NCBI GenBank assembly: GCA_012656075.1
Contig: JAAKBF010000068.1
Coordinates: forward strand, 124,001 to 188,000
Length of the DNA: 64,000 nucleotides
Direction of reading: 5' to 3'
DNA from: Phytophthora hibernalis
Taxonomy: Eukaryota > Oomycota > Peronosporomycetes > Peronosporales > Peronosporaceae
This document shows, piece after piece, positions 1 to 11,831 of the stretch. The first letter of the stretch is position 1, and every line of letters begins with the position of its first letter. The position numbers and the translations under genes are program-made. The notes below the pieces were generated by a model. The model made no database searches. It was not told the DNA's origin and saw nothing but the letters and a program-made list of their open reading frames with translations.

Positions 1-536
1 GGCAAAGCCCGAACCGTCAAACTCCAGACTTGCCCGACATCAGTCAGTTGCAGCTCTGAGCAGCGTCAAGAAGCCTTTAGGTTCTTTGCCCCGTCCACGG
101 TCATTCGTGAGTGCCATGCCAGTGCCAGGGTCTGCATCCGCACAGCCGGGTCGATCAGGTTTGCCAAAGCCTGCAGTACCGTCAGATACGCCTCCTTCCC
201 AGCCCCGCGATCGTTGCTACAACGGCGAAGCTTTATTGCGGCGCCAACCCCAACGAAAGGGGTGACTATCGGTAGTACTCCCACAACAAGCTCCGTCCCC
301 AAGCGTGTAGAGCCGAGTGGTTTGCAAATGCCTCGAAAGTCATTTGGATTTCGACCCACGTCAAAGAAGTGAGCTGTACATGTAGATAAACCTGTTTGCA
401 TAGTCACATGCATGTTGTTCCCGTTTGAGTTCCAAATAAGATAGCAATTCCCTCTTCACTCGTCGGGCTTTCATTTGGCACTGCATTAAGGCCATGTTAG
501 ATGCAAGCCACGCACACGTAGAGCAGCGCTGAGCAC
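1..536. other. Left-edge intergenic sequence, no gene recognised
   Basis: No convincing gene. A minus-strand open frame at 66-413 (115 codons) has a leucine/alanine-rich C-terminal half, but no recognised domain, signal peptide or splice-consistent continuation. It could be a chance frame or a degraded exon. The right part is the 3' flank of SPT4. Confidence 0.5.
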
Positions 537-1069
537 CTAGTTTTGCACGCGATAGGGGATGTTTCTGTCTTCAAGGAAGCGCTTGATCGAGTCAGGCAGC
601 TCTCCCGACACCGACACAGCATAGATCCCCGGGATCAGGCGAACTGCATAAGCATTAGACCCACAATGTCAGTCCCCAACACTAAGTACCGCAACCCCAC
701 TTCATCGCCACGCACCGATGCGCTGCCACTTGGCCACCCAGCTCTCCTTGGGCTGCATCATGGCGATCATGCTGCAGCAGATACGTACAGCCTTGGTCAG
801 TTATAACCCACCCAAATGTAGCCACAACAAGCAGAAATAGCTGCGTATTACCCTTCAAAGTAGGCGGAGGTGCATTCGGCCACGCGCTGACGGTTGTCGG
901 CCATCTGCAGGAAGGCGCAGTTCTCGCAGCCCGTGTCGTAGAACTGCGTGAAGGTCTTGATGAGAGAGCACGTCATGCAGGCGCGCAGCTCGCGGAAGGT
1001 GTTGGGGATGTCCGCGTGCTGGAAGCTCTCGTCCAGCTCTTCTTCCTCCTCGTCGCGCATCCGGCTCAT
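537..1069 (-). CDS. SPT4: Transcription elongation factor SPT4
   Basis: Small zinc-finger partner of SPT5 (the DSIF complex), which promotes processive RNA polymerase II elongation. I assemble three exons on the minus strand: 1069-852, 771-716 and 643-537. All introns are GT-AG and the total is 126 aa, close to the usual 115-120. Exon 1 holds the zinc finger with paired Cys (ACMTC...GCENC) and the family signature LRACMTCSLIKTF. Exon 2 supplies the FEGMIAMM and ESWVAKWQR core, and exon 3 ends PGIYAVSVSGELP. The start MSRMRDEEEEE was preferred over an in-frame ATG 31 codons upstream because it gives family length and the acidic N-terminus. The exons read cleanly without frame problems. Confidence 0.95.
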
Positions 1070-1178
1070 GGTAAACTCCACTGGAGGTCGATTCAATCGG
1101 TCGGAATGTTCGTGTGGTACACACACTCGATAAGGTACGATTTCGGGATCGAAATGACGCATTGAGTGAGTAAAATTT

Positions 1179-1195
1179 ACTTTACTCAGTAAAGT
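1179..1195. repeat. 17-bp perfect inverted repeat upstream of SPT4
   Basis: ACTTTACTCAGTAAAGT is a perfect palindrome around its central base, about 110 bp upstream of the chosen SPT4 start. It could be a binding site for a dimeric regulator. No function is known. Confidence 0.5.
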
Positions 1196-2113
1196 GAGTC
1201 TATGTCCTTAGCAGCAAGTTAGCAGCAGGTGAGGGCAAGCAAATGAAGTGAAGCAACAGTTATGACAGTTCTGGGCGACGTCCAGTCTTGCTGTATTGTC
1301 CTGGTACGTGTACATGTATACTTCAACGCTTGGCATCCTGTCTTCATCGGACCAGGTTCATCCTGCCAATGACGTACACCAACAGAACTGCATTGAGCGT
1401 TGGTTGCTCTTCGCGGTGCAGGCGCTGCAGTACCGGTATGGCCCGTACATCTTCAGGGTTGATCGGTGCGTTGCATCAAGGAGCCTCCTACTGAAGGCTC
1501 AAGACACGAAGAGGCAACGTGTTGCAGCGCAGCGTGCTTCTCCGTGCCATACCGTGACGGTGTCATTGCATCTTGCCAAACAAGCGCCACTGCAAGCACT
1601 GAATACATGTACTTGATCGCCCCAAGCAGCTAACCCTTGCAGACTGCAATGCAGTGGCTTGCACTCTTCTCAACCCCTATCCCTGGTGTTACTTCCTTTT
1701 GCACACCCGGCTATGTGCGCCAGGTAGCCTCGTCCTGCTTGGCGCTCCTCCAGCGATGGCTCTCGGCCAGCAGCACGTTGGCGCCCTTGCCTGTTTCCTC
1801 AATTCACTGGTAGTCATCTAGCTACCAGGAGGCTGGTGTCGCGCGAGAGACCCCGAAAACGACTGTGCTTCGATTCTCGACGGAGGTCTCTATCTTGATG
1901 TTTGTATGGTGATCTTGATATTTGTATGAAGTTGCACCGTGACGCGACACACGAACGGACATGCAGACTTTGCTGTATGCTGGCGCCGCATCGCACTCAG
2001 ATCCCGGCATAGTGAGAGGCTGATAGAGAGGGGTGGTTGGTGGGTTTGACGTGTTTCTGCTCTAGTCTCCAGTCCCAGTTTCCCCGAAGAAGAAGGGAGA
2101 AGGCCTGGACACC
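1196..2113. other. Intergenic, possible decayed exon near 1.7-1.8 kb
   Basis: Nothing intact. On the minus strand around 1712-1800 a short frame reads GKGANVLLAESHRWRSAK and ends at a stop. Its codon use looks coding, but it matches no family I recognise and has no upstream continuation. Plus-strand frames at 1288-1616 look like chance. Confidence 0.4.
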
Positions 2114-4043
2114 ATGGATCTCTCCATGATCCTCAGCCCCGTCGACGAGACCCCGCCCATCCCTCATCCACACCTGGAGCCCAACCGTCAGTGGAGCTCC
2201 GACGAGCTCCACTGCGCCATGGTGATCCTCCAGGACTTCCAGCAGCCAACCCAGCTACAGGACAACCTTAACGCCCCGTGGCTGCAGTACGTCACCAACC
2301 AGGGACAAGAAGAGTACAAACAAGAGGAGGAGTACGATGGTAAGCCATCCATTCTTCGTTTGGACGACGGTGAAGACGGATTGGAGAACAGACGAGGAGA
2401 AGCCCAGGAGCAGAACTTCTCCTCGTCCGCAGTATGGGGTGACAACAACATGTCCAAGTTGGACCTGCTAGTCCAGGCGGACGCTCTGATCCAGCGACGT
2501 AGCCCCAATGCATCACCACTTGACAATCCGCAGTATCAACGCAGTGGCGTGTGGTCTCGAGCTGAGGAGGAGTACGCGGCGGCACTCGTGTCCTACTTCC
2601 TCCAGGGAGTGCTCGACCTGCCCGAGGGCACGACGCTGCGGAAGTTCCTGGCTGACCAACTTTGCTGCAACCGCCGCCGCGTCTCGATGAAGCTAGGGAC
2701 AGAAGCGCTTGCGGGTCAGAAAATCCCCAAGAAAGTTGGAGCCTCGGTGTTTGTGGCTGCCCAACCTCCACCGAGTGATGAGGACCAAGAGGAAGTTGAA
2801 CGCGTACTTGAAGAGCTTCGAGGCGCCAGCTTCAGCATCGGACTGAGGCGTAGCCGCTACCGCCATCACAATGACCATGACGACCATCGCCTTCAGCGCA
2901 GGCACTTCTATCTGGACGATGATGAAGATGAAGACCCGGCATTCGGCCAGAAGAGACAGCCACATCGAGATGGTCTCAAATCAAAGCGCGGCAAGCCCAC
3001 AATCATCCGCACCGGTTTCGAATCTCCCGAAGAGGAGGAGTTTGTCATCACAATGCTCGAATTCTTTATGACCGGTGTGCTCGACCTGCCTGAAGGCACG
3101 AAGCTTGTGAACTACCTGTGCCAGCAGCTCAGCTGCACAGCAAAGCAACTGTCCATGAAACTAGCACCGCAGCGCATGGGCGAACGTAAATTTCGGATAA
3201 CGTCGGCTCCATCACGTATCGGCGCAAGGAAGCAGGAAATGACTTTCCAAACAGCTTGGACGATGACAACTTCTCTGAGGAGCTATTTGAAGTGGAGAGC
3301 CGTCTGACTGAGCTGCGCCTAGCTCTTGAAGAGGCACACAAGAACGCTCCTGCTCCGGTGGTGACTCCCGTAAAGCGTGAACGCAAGTCAAGCACAGCCA
3401 GTGTATCCAGCCCGGGAACCTCCAGCATGGCGACTACACCGAGCGTAAGCCCTGTGCACCCCTTTCGTCGCAGTGGTCCGTGGTCGCACGACGAAGAGGT
3501 GTATGCAGCGGCACTGATTGACTGTTTCTTTAAGGGTGTGCTAGACATTGCCGAGGGCACTACCCTTCGCGCCTTCCTGTCGTCTCGGCTGTGCTGCAAC
3601 CCCATGCGGATCTCAAAGAAGCTCGCCAGCGAGTGCATCGCTGAAATTGCTATCCCGAAAAACTGGGAAGCTCGACCTACGTTCTCCGAGGTGATGTGAC
3701 TCTGGAGGAGCAGGCCGAGGCGGAGGAGGACCTGCGATGCTTACAGTACACTTATCTGCATTCGAGCTCGAGACGTGGCGATTCCTTGGTGGGCTCCAAG
3801 AGATCAAGGTCGTCTCGCATGGGTGGGTATCGGTCACGAACAGAGATCTCATTTGGCCTCGACTCCGATGCTACCGAGTCTGAGTCCGATTCGCATAGCG
3901 TCGTTTCCTCTCTGACTCGCCGAAAGAGCCCACACAAGCGCCAGAAGACGAAGAAGGTCGTCTCACCAACGCAGCAGTTTCAACAGCACCACTCCAGGCC
4001 GGAGCTGGTCGTACCAGCAGTACTGAAGCAGCAATTGGCGTAA
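2114..4043 (+). CDS. Oomycete protein with three 'LRxFL...C' repeats, probably nuclear
   Basis: No named family recognised. The protein (643 aa after two one-base corrections) has three copies of a ~70-residue module: an acidic E-E-x-YAAAL start, an aromatic helix, G-V-L-D-L-P-E-G-T-T-L-R, then CCNxxRxSMK/ISKK and a basic IPKK-like tail. The repeats lie near 2540-2750, 3020-3230 and 3475-3690, each followed by an acidic, probably helical linker. The C-terminus has a Lys/Arg-rich stretch (SPHKRQKTKK) that could be a nuclear localisation signal. The frame breaks at ~3195 (GG) and ~3658-3662 (A5). Adding one base at each site restores the same tail seen in repeat 1. A 50-nt GT-AG intron at 3186-3235 would also fit the first break but would delete conserved repeat sequence. 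Confidence 0.72.
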
Positions 4044-4204
4044 GCTGTCGGTAAGTTGACATGTAGCTGTTTCCTTTTTAACAAAATGCCATTACGGTAA
4101 TACATCAAAGCATTGTACGACTTCCGCTTCAAGGTCTTCGCTCGACTCTGATAGGGAGAAAATAGCCAAATAAACCAACAAACCAATTGGACACTCAGAC
4201 CGCC

Positions 4205-6533
4205 ATGGCCGGCCGCTTCCCCGCAGCAGCCGCCGATGGACCCGGCCAATGCTTCCGCAGCAGCGAGACCTTCCCCTTCGCTTCAGGGTAACTCTACATC
4301 ACTCTTCATATTGCCTATAGCGCCGCTCTAACTTGCCTTTCGTAGTCCGGTAGCGATGGTGAATCAGGTTCGACCTGGTTTCGGCGCTCCGGGACAATTT
4401 CCAGGTACACCAAACGACATTCGTTGTTAATGGAGTGGATTGGCTTACAGTTGACTCATTTGATGGTTCTCCTTGTCCTGCAGGCCACGCAGTTCGTGCT
4501 GCACCGACGCAGTTGTCCACGCCTCTTGTGCCCCAGAGGAATCTATCCACGTCTAGCACCTCGTCCGAGCCTACGCCTTCTCTCTTCGCCGACAGAACTC
4601 CCGATGATGCGAGCGATTTATTCGGTCAAGTTGCGCCCCCACCACCGGCCGATCTTTTCGGACAAGATGCGTCGTCCTCGCCCCAGCGGTATCGATCCAG
4701 CACCGACCCGTTTGGCAGTCCGTCCGGCCCAGCGCCACCATTTCAGATGCAGCAAACCCACAATGAAGTGCCCAGAGAAGCTGGTCAAGCGTTGCCAGAA
4801 GAGTTGTTTGGTCCGGTATCTGCACCAGGCCAACCAAGCCAGCGGTCCTATGAAAACCTGTTCGGAAGTCCAGAAAAGGCATCCACTTCTGCGGAACAGG
4901 CTCCAAGACTGTCGCGACATTCCTCACTCAGTTCTTCACAGAGCCCAACGCCGCCTTTCAGTAGGTCTCTACCCCTCCGACCCAGTCTCGACCCAACCAA
5001 CAGTACACCTCATACCAGCAGCCTCAGCAACACCAACAGTCATCGACGCGGTCGTTTGGACAGCCTCCACCTCCTGCAGCGCCATTCCTGAACTATTCGG
5101 ACAACACGCGGTCCCAGTCATTCCGTTCTTCTGCAGCAGCAGCGTCAACGCCTGGGTCGCTGTTCCCCGACGCGCGTGTCCCTTCGCCAGCAAGGTCGGC
5201 ATCCCCGGCAGCTCCTGTGGCTCCTCTTCCATCTCCTCCGCGAATCACACTTGAAGCCCCATCTCCAGACGAGTTAGTTGACGAGTTTTTGAAAATGCCT
5301 GTTGATGAGCGCTTTGCTGGGGCTGATAACGCGGCTCCGCCCGCAAGTAAGCTGCTTCTCGCAGATATCCCGGATACGGTGGAGAGTTTGGAGACCTTGT
5401 ATGTGCAAAAGCGATGGAAATCCTTGACGAAAAAGCACTCTCCATGCTGCAGAGTCCATCCAAAGATATTAACGTGACGCTGGTGATTAAGTCTTGGTGG
5501 CTTGCGGGGCTCATCAAGGAGGGCCACTATGATAATGCGGCGAGTGTGCTGGACCAAATCGGGAATCTGGATGAGATTTCTATCGCGGGCGGAGGAACCC
5601 CTTTTGTTCCTATTCGTTTACTCCTGCTTCAGGCATTGCTAAGCAAATGCCAAGGAAAGTCTGTGAATCACGAAAAACAGTTATTTCTCCTCATAATGCG
5701 ACTACGGAGCGCAATGCAGCAGAATGAAACGATGACCATCCTGGGTGTCGATTTAAAGGCGTCCGCGCAATGGCTACGAATCGCGCAATTTGCGCTCGCA
5801 AACCACCTCGTGCACCAACAGAAGTTTATGCTCGCCCTACGCATCTGCTCTCAGATCGATGTACGTTCTGGTGAATTGGAAGCACGTTGCCTTGATAGTA
5901 TTTTTGAGTGACTTACAACGATGCTGTTTGCATGTGCCTTGACAGGTTCAGTACTTGGGGGATGAAGAAAAGGTGGTCGTGATGTCCCGGGTGGGGCGTA
6001 TTCGTCTGCAGATGGGTGATCTGTCTTCGGCGGAGAAACTGTTCGATGCTGCTCGCAATCACACCAACCAGTTGAAGACAGGCAGTGGTGCTGACGTAAC
6101 GACGAAAGTGATGGGAGAACTGGAAGGACGCCTGCTATTGAATGACGGCCTGCTGCTTTTTGCTCAGAACAAGCTGCAAGAAGCGCTGAGCGCATTTGAC
6201 TCCATTTTGTACCTGCAAAACACACAAGTGCCGACTACCGAGAGTACCGACGCTGAATTGTTCGTGGAAGAGGATGTGGTTTGCTCGGCTGTCAACAATT
6301 ATGCAATCTGCTCGCTCTACAGTTGTGACGTGAAGGGCGCCGTGGGTGCGCTGGAGAGAATGATCAGGTCGAACCCGCCGCGATTTCTCAATGGCGTGGT
6401 CGTGTTCAACCTCAGCTCGCTCTACGATCTTCTGTTTGACAATGCCACGAGCAAAAGCCGAAAAGAAATGATGAAGAAGATTGCCCACCTGTACGACCTG
6501 GAGCATGTCGATCCGGCTGCGTACCGCATTTAA
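4205..6533 (+). CDS. TRAPPC12: TRAPP complex subunit 12 (TPR protein)
   Basis: Component of the TRAPPIII tethering complex in ER-Golgi and autophagic traffic. Exons are 4205-4287, 4346-4404, 4484-5860 and 5946-6533, all GT-AG, totalling 702 aa. The N-terminal ~280 residues are Pro/Ser/Gln-rich with five [DEN][LP]FG motifs. The C-terminal half is the conserved TPR region (RWKSLT, VGRIRLQMGDLSSAEKLF, VNNYAICSLYSCDVKGAV, VVFNLSSLYDL). Two one-base losses break the frame, at 4972-4975 (C4) and 5430-5434 (A5). With both restored it reads through. The first exon is less certain because a downstream ATG at 4236 has more natural composition. The stop lies 18 bp from that of the convergent La-domain gene. 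Confidence 0.88.
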
Positions 6534-6551
6534 TGGGAGAACAACGTTTGC

Positions 6552-7477
6552 TCATACTTTCTGCTTCTTCGTAGTCTCCTGGTTTTCATCCCCATCGCTT
6601 CCAGCAGGTCCTTCCTCGACATCGTCGTCGCCAAAATGGATATGGTCACTCGCTGCTGGTTTCCGGCGCTTCTTCTTCTGCTTCTTCCCGGAAGCATCAC
6701 TGTTCATTGCGTCGCTGGTCTTGGCTTCGTTCGGCGCGTTGTTGTTGCTCGCCATGTCACTGGCACTTGCATCTACACTAGACAGCCGAAGTTTCAACTG
6801 CTCCTTCATCTCGAGCCATCGCGTCTTACTCATTACGCGAATTCCGCGCAGAGCTGCATCCGAAGCCTTGGCAGCAGCCTCATCAGCCGCGGTCTGTTCA
6901 GAGAACTCCACGAAGCCAAAACCCTTGAACTTCTTGCTCTGCGGGAACCTCGGCAGACTCACCAGGTTCACCTTGCCGAACTTGGAGAAGGTTCGACGCA
7001 GCGAATCGTGGTCGTCGGCGGTATCGAAGCTGTCGATGTAGATGGTGCGGGCGTCTGTATCAAGCAAAGATACAAAACATGTCAAATCATTCCTCCAGAT
7101 ACAACTGTAGACCCCACTCACCAGTTTCGTGGTCCTGGCCAGCCACGGGCACAATTTTCGGCGCAATGGAGGAGCGCGCGCGATCAACGCGAATCGTGGA
7201 CGACTTCTCGGCCTCGTCCAGGATCATGCGCTCCGTCGCCTTGAACGTCTTCAGTCTGGCAGTCACTCAATCGTTCAGTCCAATGGAATCGTGTCATGTT
7301 TTAGATCGAGACGCACTTGTTGAAGGAGAGAAAGACGCGCACGGGCACGAAGCCCTGCTCATCCATGGCTTGCTGCAAGAACTTGTCCTGGCGGAGGTTG
7401 CTCTCGCTCAGGTAGAACTCCAGCTGCCGCTGCAGCCGCTTCCGCTGCGACTTGCCCTGCTTCCCCTGCGGCTCCAT
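6552..7477 (-). CDS. La-motif and RRM RNA-binding protein, LARP7-like
   Basis: Three exons (7477-7317, 7255-7122, 7054-6552) give 265 aa with clean GT-AG junctions. Residues ~10-90 form a La motif (LQRQLEFYLSESNLRQDKFL), which binds 3'-oligoU ends of polymerase III transcripts. Residues ~105-180 are an RRM with RNP2 (TIYIDSF) and RNP1 (KGFGFVEF). The tail is Lys-rich with NLS-like KKQKKKRRK and then acidic. Order and spacing fit LARP7 or genuine La protein. No C-terminal xRRM is seen, so the exact subfamily is open. Ends tail-to-tail with TRAPPC12. Confidence 0.88.
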
Positions 7478-8255
7478 TCGGTGACTTGGATTACTGTGAG
7501 TGTAACCATAGCGTACCCCACATGCGTACCCCAACGGCAACTTGAAGCGGACGCAACGTGTCGACAATCGACCCAGAGCGCTTGCAAAAGTCTCTCCTCT
7601 GCAAAGTCAAAGTCGTTGCAAGCCAAGTGGCACCTAACCATATGGGGAGACCAAGCAATACATATAGCCGGCGTGGATAGTCCGACCCCATTTTGCTCGT
7701 TGCCGCGTTGTGCGCCACCTCGTCGTCAAACAGGCATGCACGCACGGACGCTACGGCAGACACGGCAACGTGTTGCTACTGTACGTTGCTAGGCAATACG
7801 CTGCAGCGCAACAAGAGCGTTCGTGCTGCAGCGACAGTTTTACATGCGTGGCAATGCTCTCCACGAGCCGTTTACCACGCTGTAAAACATGGGAGCAGCG
7901 GCCAAATGAGCGGCATCTTCTGGGCAACAGCAATCTAAGAGCTTCAACTACAACGGCAGTGGCAACTTGCACTGCCAACAAAGCTATAAATATTGCGAAT
8001 TCAGTGCGCCGTTGCTTCGGAGACATGCTCCACGTCACAGATATCGCCCTTCGTGCTATCTATAGCCATGTTGAAGAAAACTGCGAATCAGAAGAGCGGG
8101 TGCGACCCAAACAAATCTCCTAAATTAACTCGCCATAGATAGATGAAGCCAAGCGACACAGTGGCACTCGAGTCGGAAGAGAGGAAACGACTGCACGGCA
8201 CAACCGAACCTGCCGCCGCGCGCACACGCACCAAGACTTCTCCCCACAGACGGAG
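7478..8255. other. Divergent intergenic region between La-domain and kelch genes
   Basis: About 780 bp with no supported gene. It must contain the promoters of both flanking, divergently transcribed genes. A 137-codon plus-strand frame at 7710-8123 has no homology-like features and is treated as chance. Confidence 0.5.
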
Positions 8256-9728
8256 ATGTTCGACGACCTGTTCAAGATTCTGCGCAGCCCGCGCTGGGTC
8301 AACTCGCCCATCGCGCGGCGCTTCGGCTTCGGCTCCGAGTTGTCCTACGAGGAGGACGATCTGGGTGCGTATTGACTGTGCGACCCACCGACAGAACTAA
8401 ACTAACTGATTGCCGTTTCGTTCTGTAGAAGACACGCCGTCCAACTGGACCAAGATCTCCAACTCGGGCCACCGTCCTCCCGTGCGTAGTGGACACTCGT
8501 CTCTTGTTGGTGCGTAGCCTTGCTGCAGTCTGCTTGCTTCGTGGCGTGCTTCTTGCTAATGATCGCATGTTGTTATACTTGCAGTCGGTGACATGATGTA
8601 CGTGTTTGGAGGCTACAACGACGGCAATTGCCACAACGACATCTACGCGTTCGATCTGATCCGCCACCACTGGCTGCGCATCGAAACGTCGAACGGCATC
8701 TCTCCCGGTACGGCTTGACGTATTCGCATGCACCAGGTTGCAGATCGGTTCTAACGTCGTCATCCTTGGGCATTTGCTACAGATGGCCGCGCTTCACATG
8801 CTTGGTGCACGTCTACGGACAAGACAAAGCTTTACCTGTTTGGTGGGTCTGGACCGCACTGGGGACAGACCAACATGGGCAAGCTACTGCAATTCAGCAT
8901 CCGCGATAAGAACTGGACGATCGTCGAGGCGGAGGGCACGCAGCCGCCTCCAGGATACGGCCAAAGCCTTTGCGCCATCAACAACAAGCTGTACCTCTTC
9001 GGTGGCACGTCGGGGCACGTGTATGTGAACGACCTGTACGTCTTTGATGAAATAACGAAGATCTGGAAGAAGGAGGAGACTGGTGGCAAACGACCCAGCC
9101 CGCGATACAAACACCAAGTGGCTATGGTCGACAATCGCATGTACGTCGTGGGCGGCGGACTCTACGATCCCCAAAGGGACCCATCGACACGTACTATCTC
9201 GACGTCGACACGCTCGAGTGGTACGAAATCGAATGCGGCGGCGATATCCCAAAGTCTCGTATTGCACACACCATCACGCAGTTGTCAAGCGACCCCTACC
9301 GACTGCTTATGTTCGGTGGGCGCGATGACAGCGGTTCACGACAGAACGAGCTCAGCGAGCTGAACCTGCGGACTGGAGAATGGCGCATCTACTACGACGA
9401 GGAAGGGTTCCAACCTGATGCTCGAGACTTCCACACTAGCGTCGTGCACAACGATCAGATCTTCGTGTTTGGTGGATCCAACGGCGTGGAGCGCAACAAC
9501 GACGTTTTCCGCTATTCGATGACCCACCAGCCATCGACGCTGCTGATTCTCGCCATGCAGGTCCTTCACCAAAATCTCGACTACATTTCAAAGGAGGACT
9601 TGGAAGCACTGCCAATTGAGCTGAAGATCGGCGTCGAGAACATCAACCCTGACGTGGAGTGTTCCTTCAATCCCACGTGGTACATCCTAGAAGACCAGAA
9701 TCAAGATGATGCAGCGCCAGTGATGTAG
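8256..9728 (+). CDS. Kelch-repeat beta-propeller protein
   Basis: Four exons: 8256-8364, 8429-8509, 8585-8707 and 8783-9728; 419 aa after one correction. At least five kelch blades are visible by the hydrophobic-GG-aromatic-W pattern: MYVFGGYNDG, KLYLFGGSGPHWGQ, KLYLFGGTSGHVYVNDLYVF, MYVVGGGLYD, LLMFGGRDD and IFVFGGSNG. Such propellers are protein-interaction platforms; no catalytic or BTB domain is visible. One C has been lost from the C4 run at 9169-9172; adding it joins the two halves of blade four. A short C-terminal extension follows the propeller. The interaction partner cannot be inferred. Confidence 0.88.
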
Positions 9729-9829
9729 AGTGCGATGTGAAGCTCCGCAGATAGATTGTACGTTAGATGCCCTACTAAGATAAATTATTCCACTCAAAAG
9801 GAATTGCCGATTGCAAGAGTATTCCTAAG

Positions 9830-11831
9830 TCATTCGTCCGAGTCCGTGATTCCTCCTGCATAGAGTTGAATCGAGCACTCAGCTTCAGGCATGCATGGGC
9901 TGTCGATAATTTTGCTGCATGACAACACGTTAGCGATCGATCGAAGGAGAAATAAGGAAATAAGGTTCATCAATACCAGGTACGATTTTCCGCTCGCCCC
10001 TTCTTCATCTGTCATTTGTCGTAGAAGGATGGTTAGCTGAAGACGCTCATTCATAATAACATTTCAGACGAGCGTACCAGGACGCGCGTGTGAACTCCAT
10101 GGGACATCACGTGACCCCCTGTACCGATGGCACAACTTCAGTTATTTTCTTTCAAGCTGCGATTCCGACCAACACGTACCAGCAGGCTTCATCGCTGTCC
10201 CGAACATCGCATTGACCCCAGGATCTGCCATCACTTGGTTCACCACTAACACCGCAATGTTGAATTCCTACGTCGAATAAGGTTGTTAGCCATAGCCCAG
10301 CTTCGGATTTGAGATAATGACACTTCACACCTCAGCGTGCTTGACAAGTCGAACGAGGTGTTGGTTTAGCCGCTGCTGCCTCTCACTCAGCTCTCCTCTA
10401 TCCACCCAGGCGTCATTTACCAGTGCGGATGAAAATTGTAAATCTCTTTTCAAACAACAATGAAATGCACCAACTCTCACCTTCCAGAGAAATCCGTGCG
10501 AAACAGCGCAGTCACCGAGTCGATGATCAGCAGGCGAAATGGTCCTTGGTCGGGATCCTGTAAGAAGCAGCATTTGTAAGCACGTTTAACCCTACGTGCT
10601 TCATTGATTGATTGCACGTACAGCGAAAAGCACCCCAAGCTTGATCACGAGGTCCATCTGAGCGTCGTGGCTATGAGCTCTACAACGGACATTAGATATC
10701 CAAATAATGTTGTTCACTGATACTTCGTATATCTTACCTTGCAACAATGATGTTGTCAAGGACATCGTCGGGGTCCTGAAAAATAATTGAGAATCGTTAA
10801 AGCACTTTAAGACGATTAGCTTACCAGCTTACCAAGTTGTATCTATCCTTCGCAATTTCGGCCACTCGATTCTGTGCACAGGCAAGTTAGTCGATCTACA
10901 GGCATGACAACAGCACTTGATTCACAGCACCGGTCGGAACGTTCCCTCTGTATCGATGAAAGCGATTTTCCTAGTCGAGATAAAACGGTAAACATCGTGC
11001 TTCAGCGATTAAATAATACTTCAAAGTTCTGCACCAGCCATACCGGCTCCCCGCCTCGAGAACGAGGTAACTGTGCAGTTACGCAAAGCTGAGGATCACG
11101 CGCTACCATCAGTGTGTTGACTAACATAGTGCAAGGGTCAAAAGAGAACTACCGTGTGGCACAACTGCGTTTTGCCTGTTCGGAATTCGCCATGAACCTT
11201 CGGACACAGTCCACACATCAGACGCTCCCAACCAACAAACCTGCTAGCTATTCATGCGTACCTCCGTGACTGACATCGTCTCCAGGCCACCACCAAGAAT
11301 TTGGTCGAGCTCTAGATCCGCACAATAACATGAAAAAATGTCAGCGTGGCAAAAACAAAAGAAGCAGATCAACGCCCCTTACGTCTCGATCCAGTGGTGA
11401 TGAATATCTTGTTCTGGGTCTGCAAGTACAGCGTATTGGCCGAAACAAACCCACTCTTCTCTGGCATCAGCTGTGATATCACGGAATTAGTCTCTGCACA
11501 CTTCGTCCCTGACTTTCTTCGACATTCGACTCACCTTTTTGCCTGCTAGAAGAAGCTAAATCCGCACCGTTGCACGTAAGAGGGTTTTCAGGCACCATAG
11601 TAGGGCATTTCAGAGTACCTTGTCCCTTTTGGCCTCGCTAATCCCCTTTACTCCCAGCAGCTTCCTCTCAGACACTTGAAAGAGCTGTCCGATGGTTGCA
11701 AACCCGTCGTTCTTGAGCTTGGCGATGTCTGTGGTGTTGATACCGGCGTCCTGAAGCAGATCGATCGGCTCATACGAGCGCAAGCTGTCTTCTTCGTCGT
11801 CGCTGTCGTTGACGCGTGGCGTCGCAGCCAT
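9830..11831 (-). CDS. DMC1: Meiotic recombinase DMC1 (RecA/RAD51 family)
   Basis: Meiosis-specific strand-exchange ATPase. I trace 16 exons: 11831-11619, 11555-11535, 11470-11383, 11311-11262, 11197-11153, 11088-11044, 10970-10931, 10871-10833, 10775-10738, 10679-10622, 10557-10481, 10397-10331, 10267-10180, 10118-10078, 10008-9977 and 9914-9830; 342 aa, the family length. The N-terminal HhH domain (DLLQDAGINTTDIAKLKNDG) is followed by Walker A GEFRTGKT, Walker B LLIIDS, the FSGRGELSERQQ segment and the C-terminal DSPCMPEAE. DMC1 is preferred to RAD51 because of the CVTAQLP and NQVMADPG wording and length. Two homopolymer losses (11049-11052 and 10966-10969) lie around the GGGAGKIAFIDTEG region; restoring both gives perfect phase. 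Confidence 0.93.

Noticed and set aside
66..413. 115-codon minus-strand frame at the left edge
   Set aside because: No domain, signal peptide or splicing partner; could be chance.
1288..1616. Two overlapping plus-strand frames
   Set aside because: Cys/Arg-rich composition of random high-GC frames and no recognisable motif.
3186..3235. 50-nt GT-AG intron in the three-repeat protein
   Set aside because: Phase fits, but it would remove sequence that aligns with the tails of repeats 1 and 3. A one-base loss is simpler.
7710..8123. 137-codon frame between the La-domain and kelch genes
   Set aside because: Lies in a divergent promoter region, has no domain, and its composition is typical of non-coding frames.
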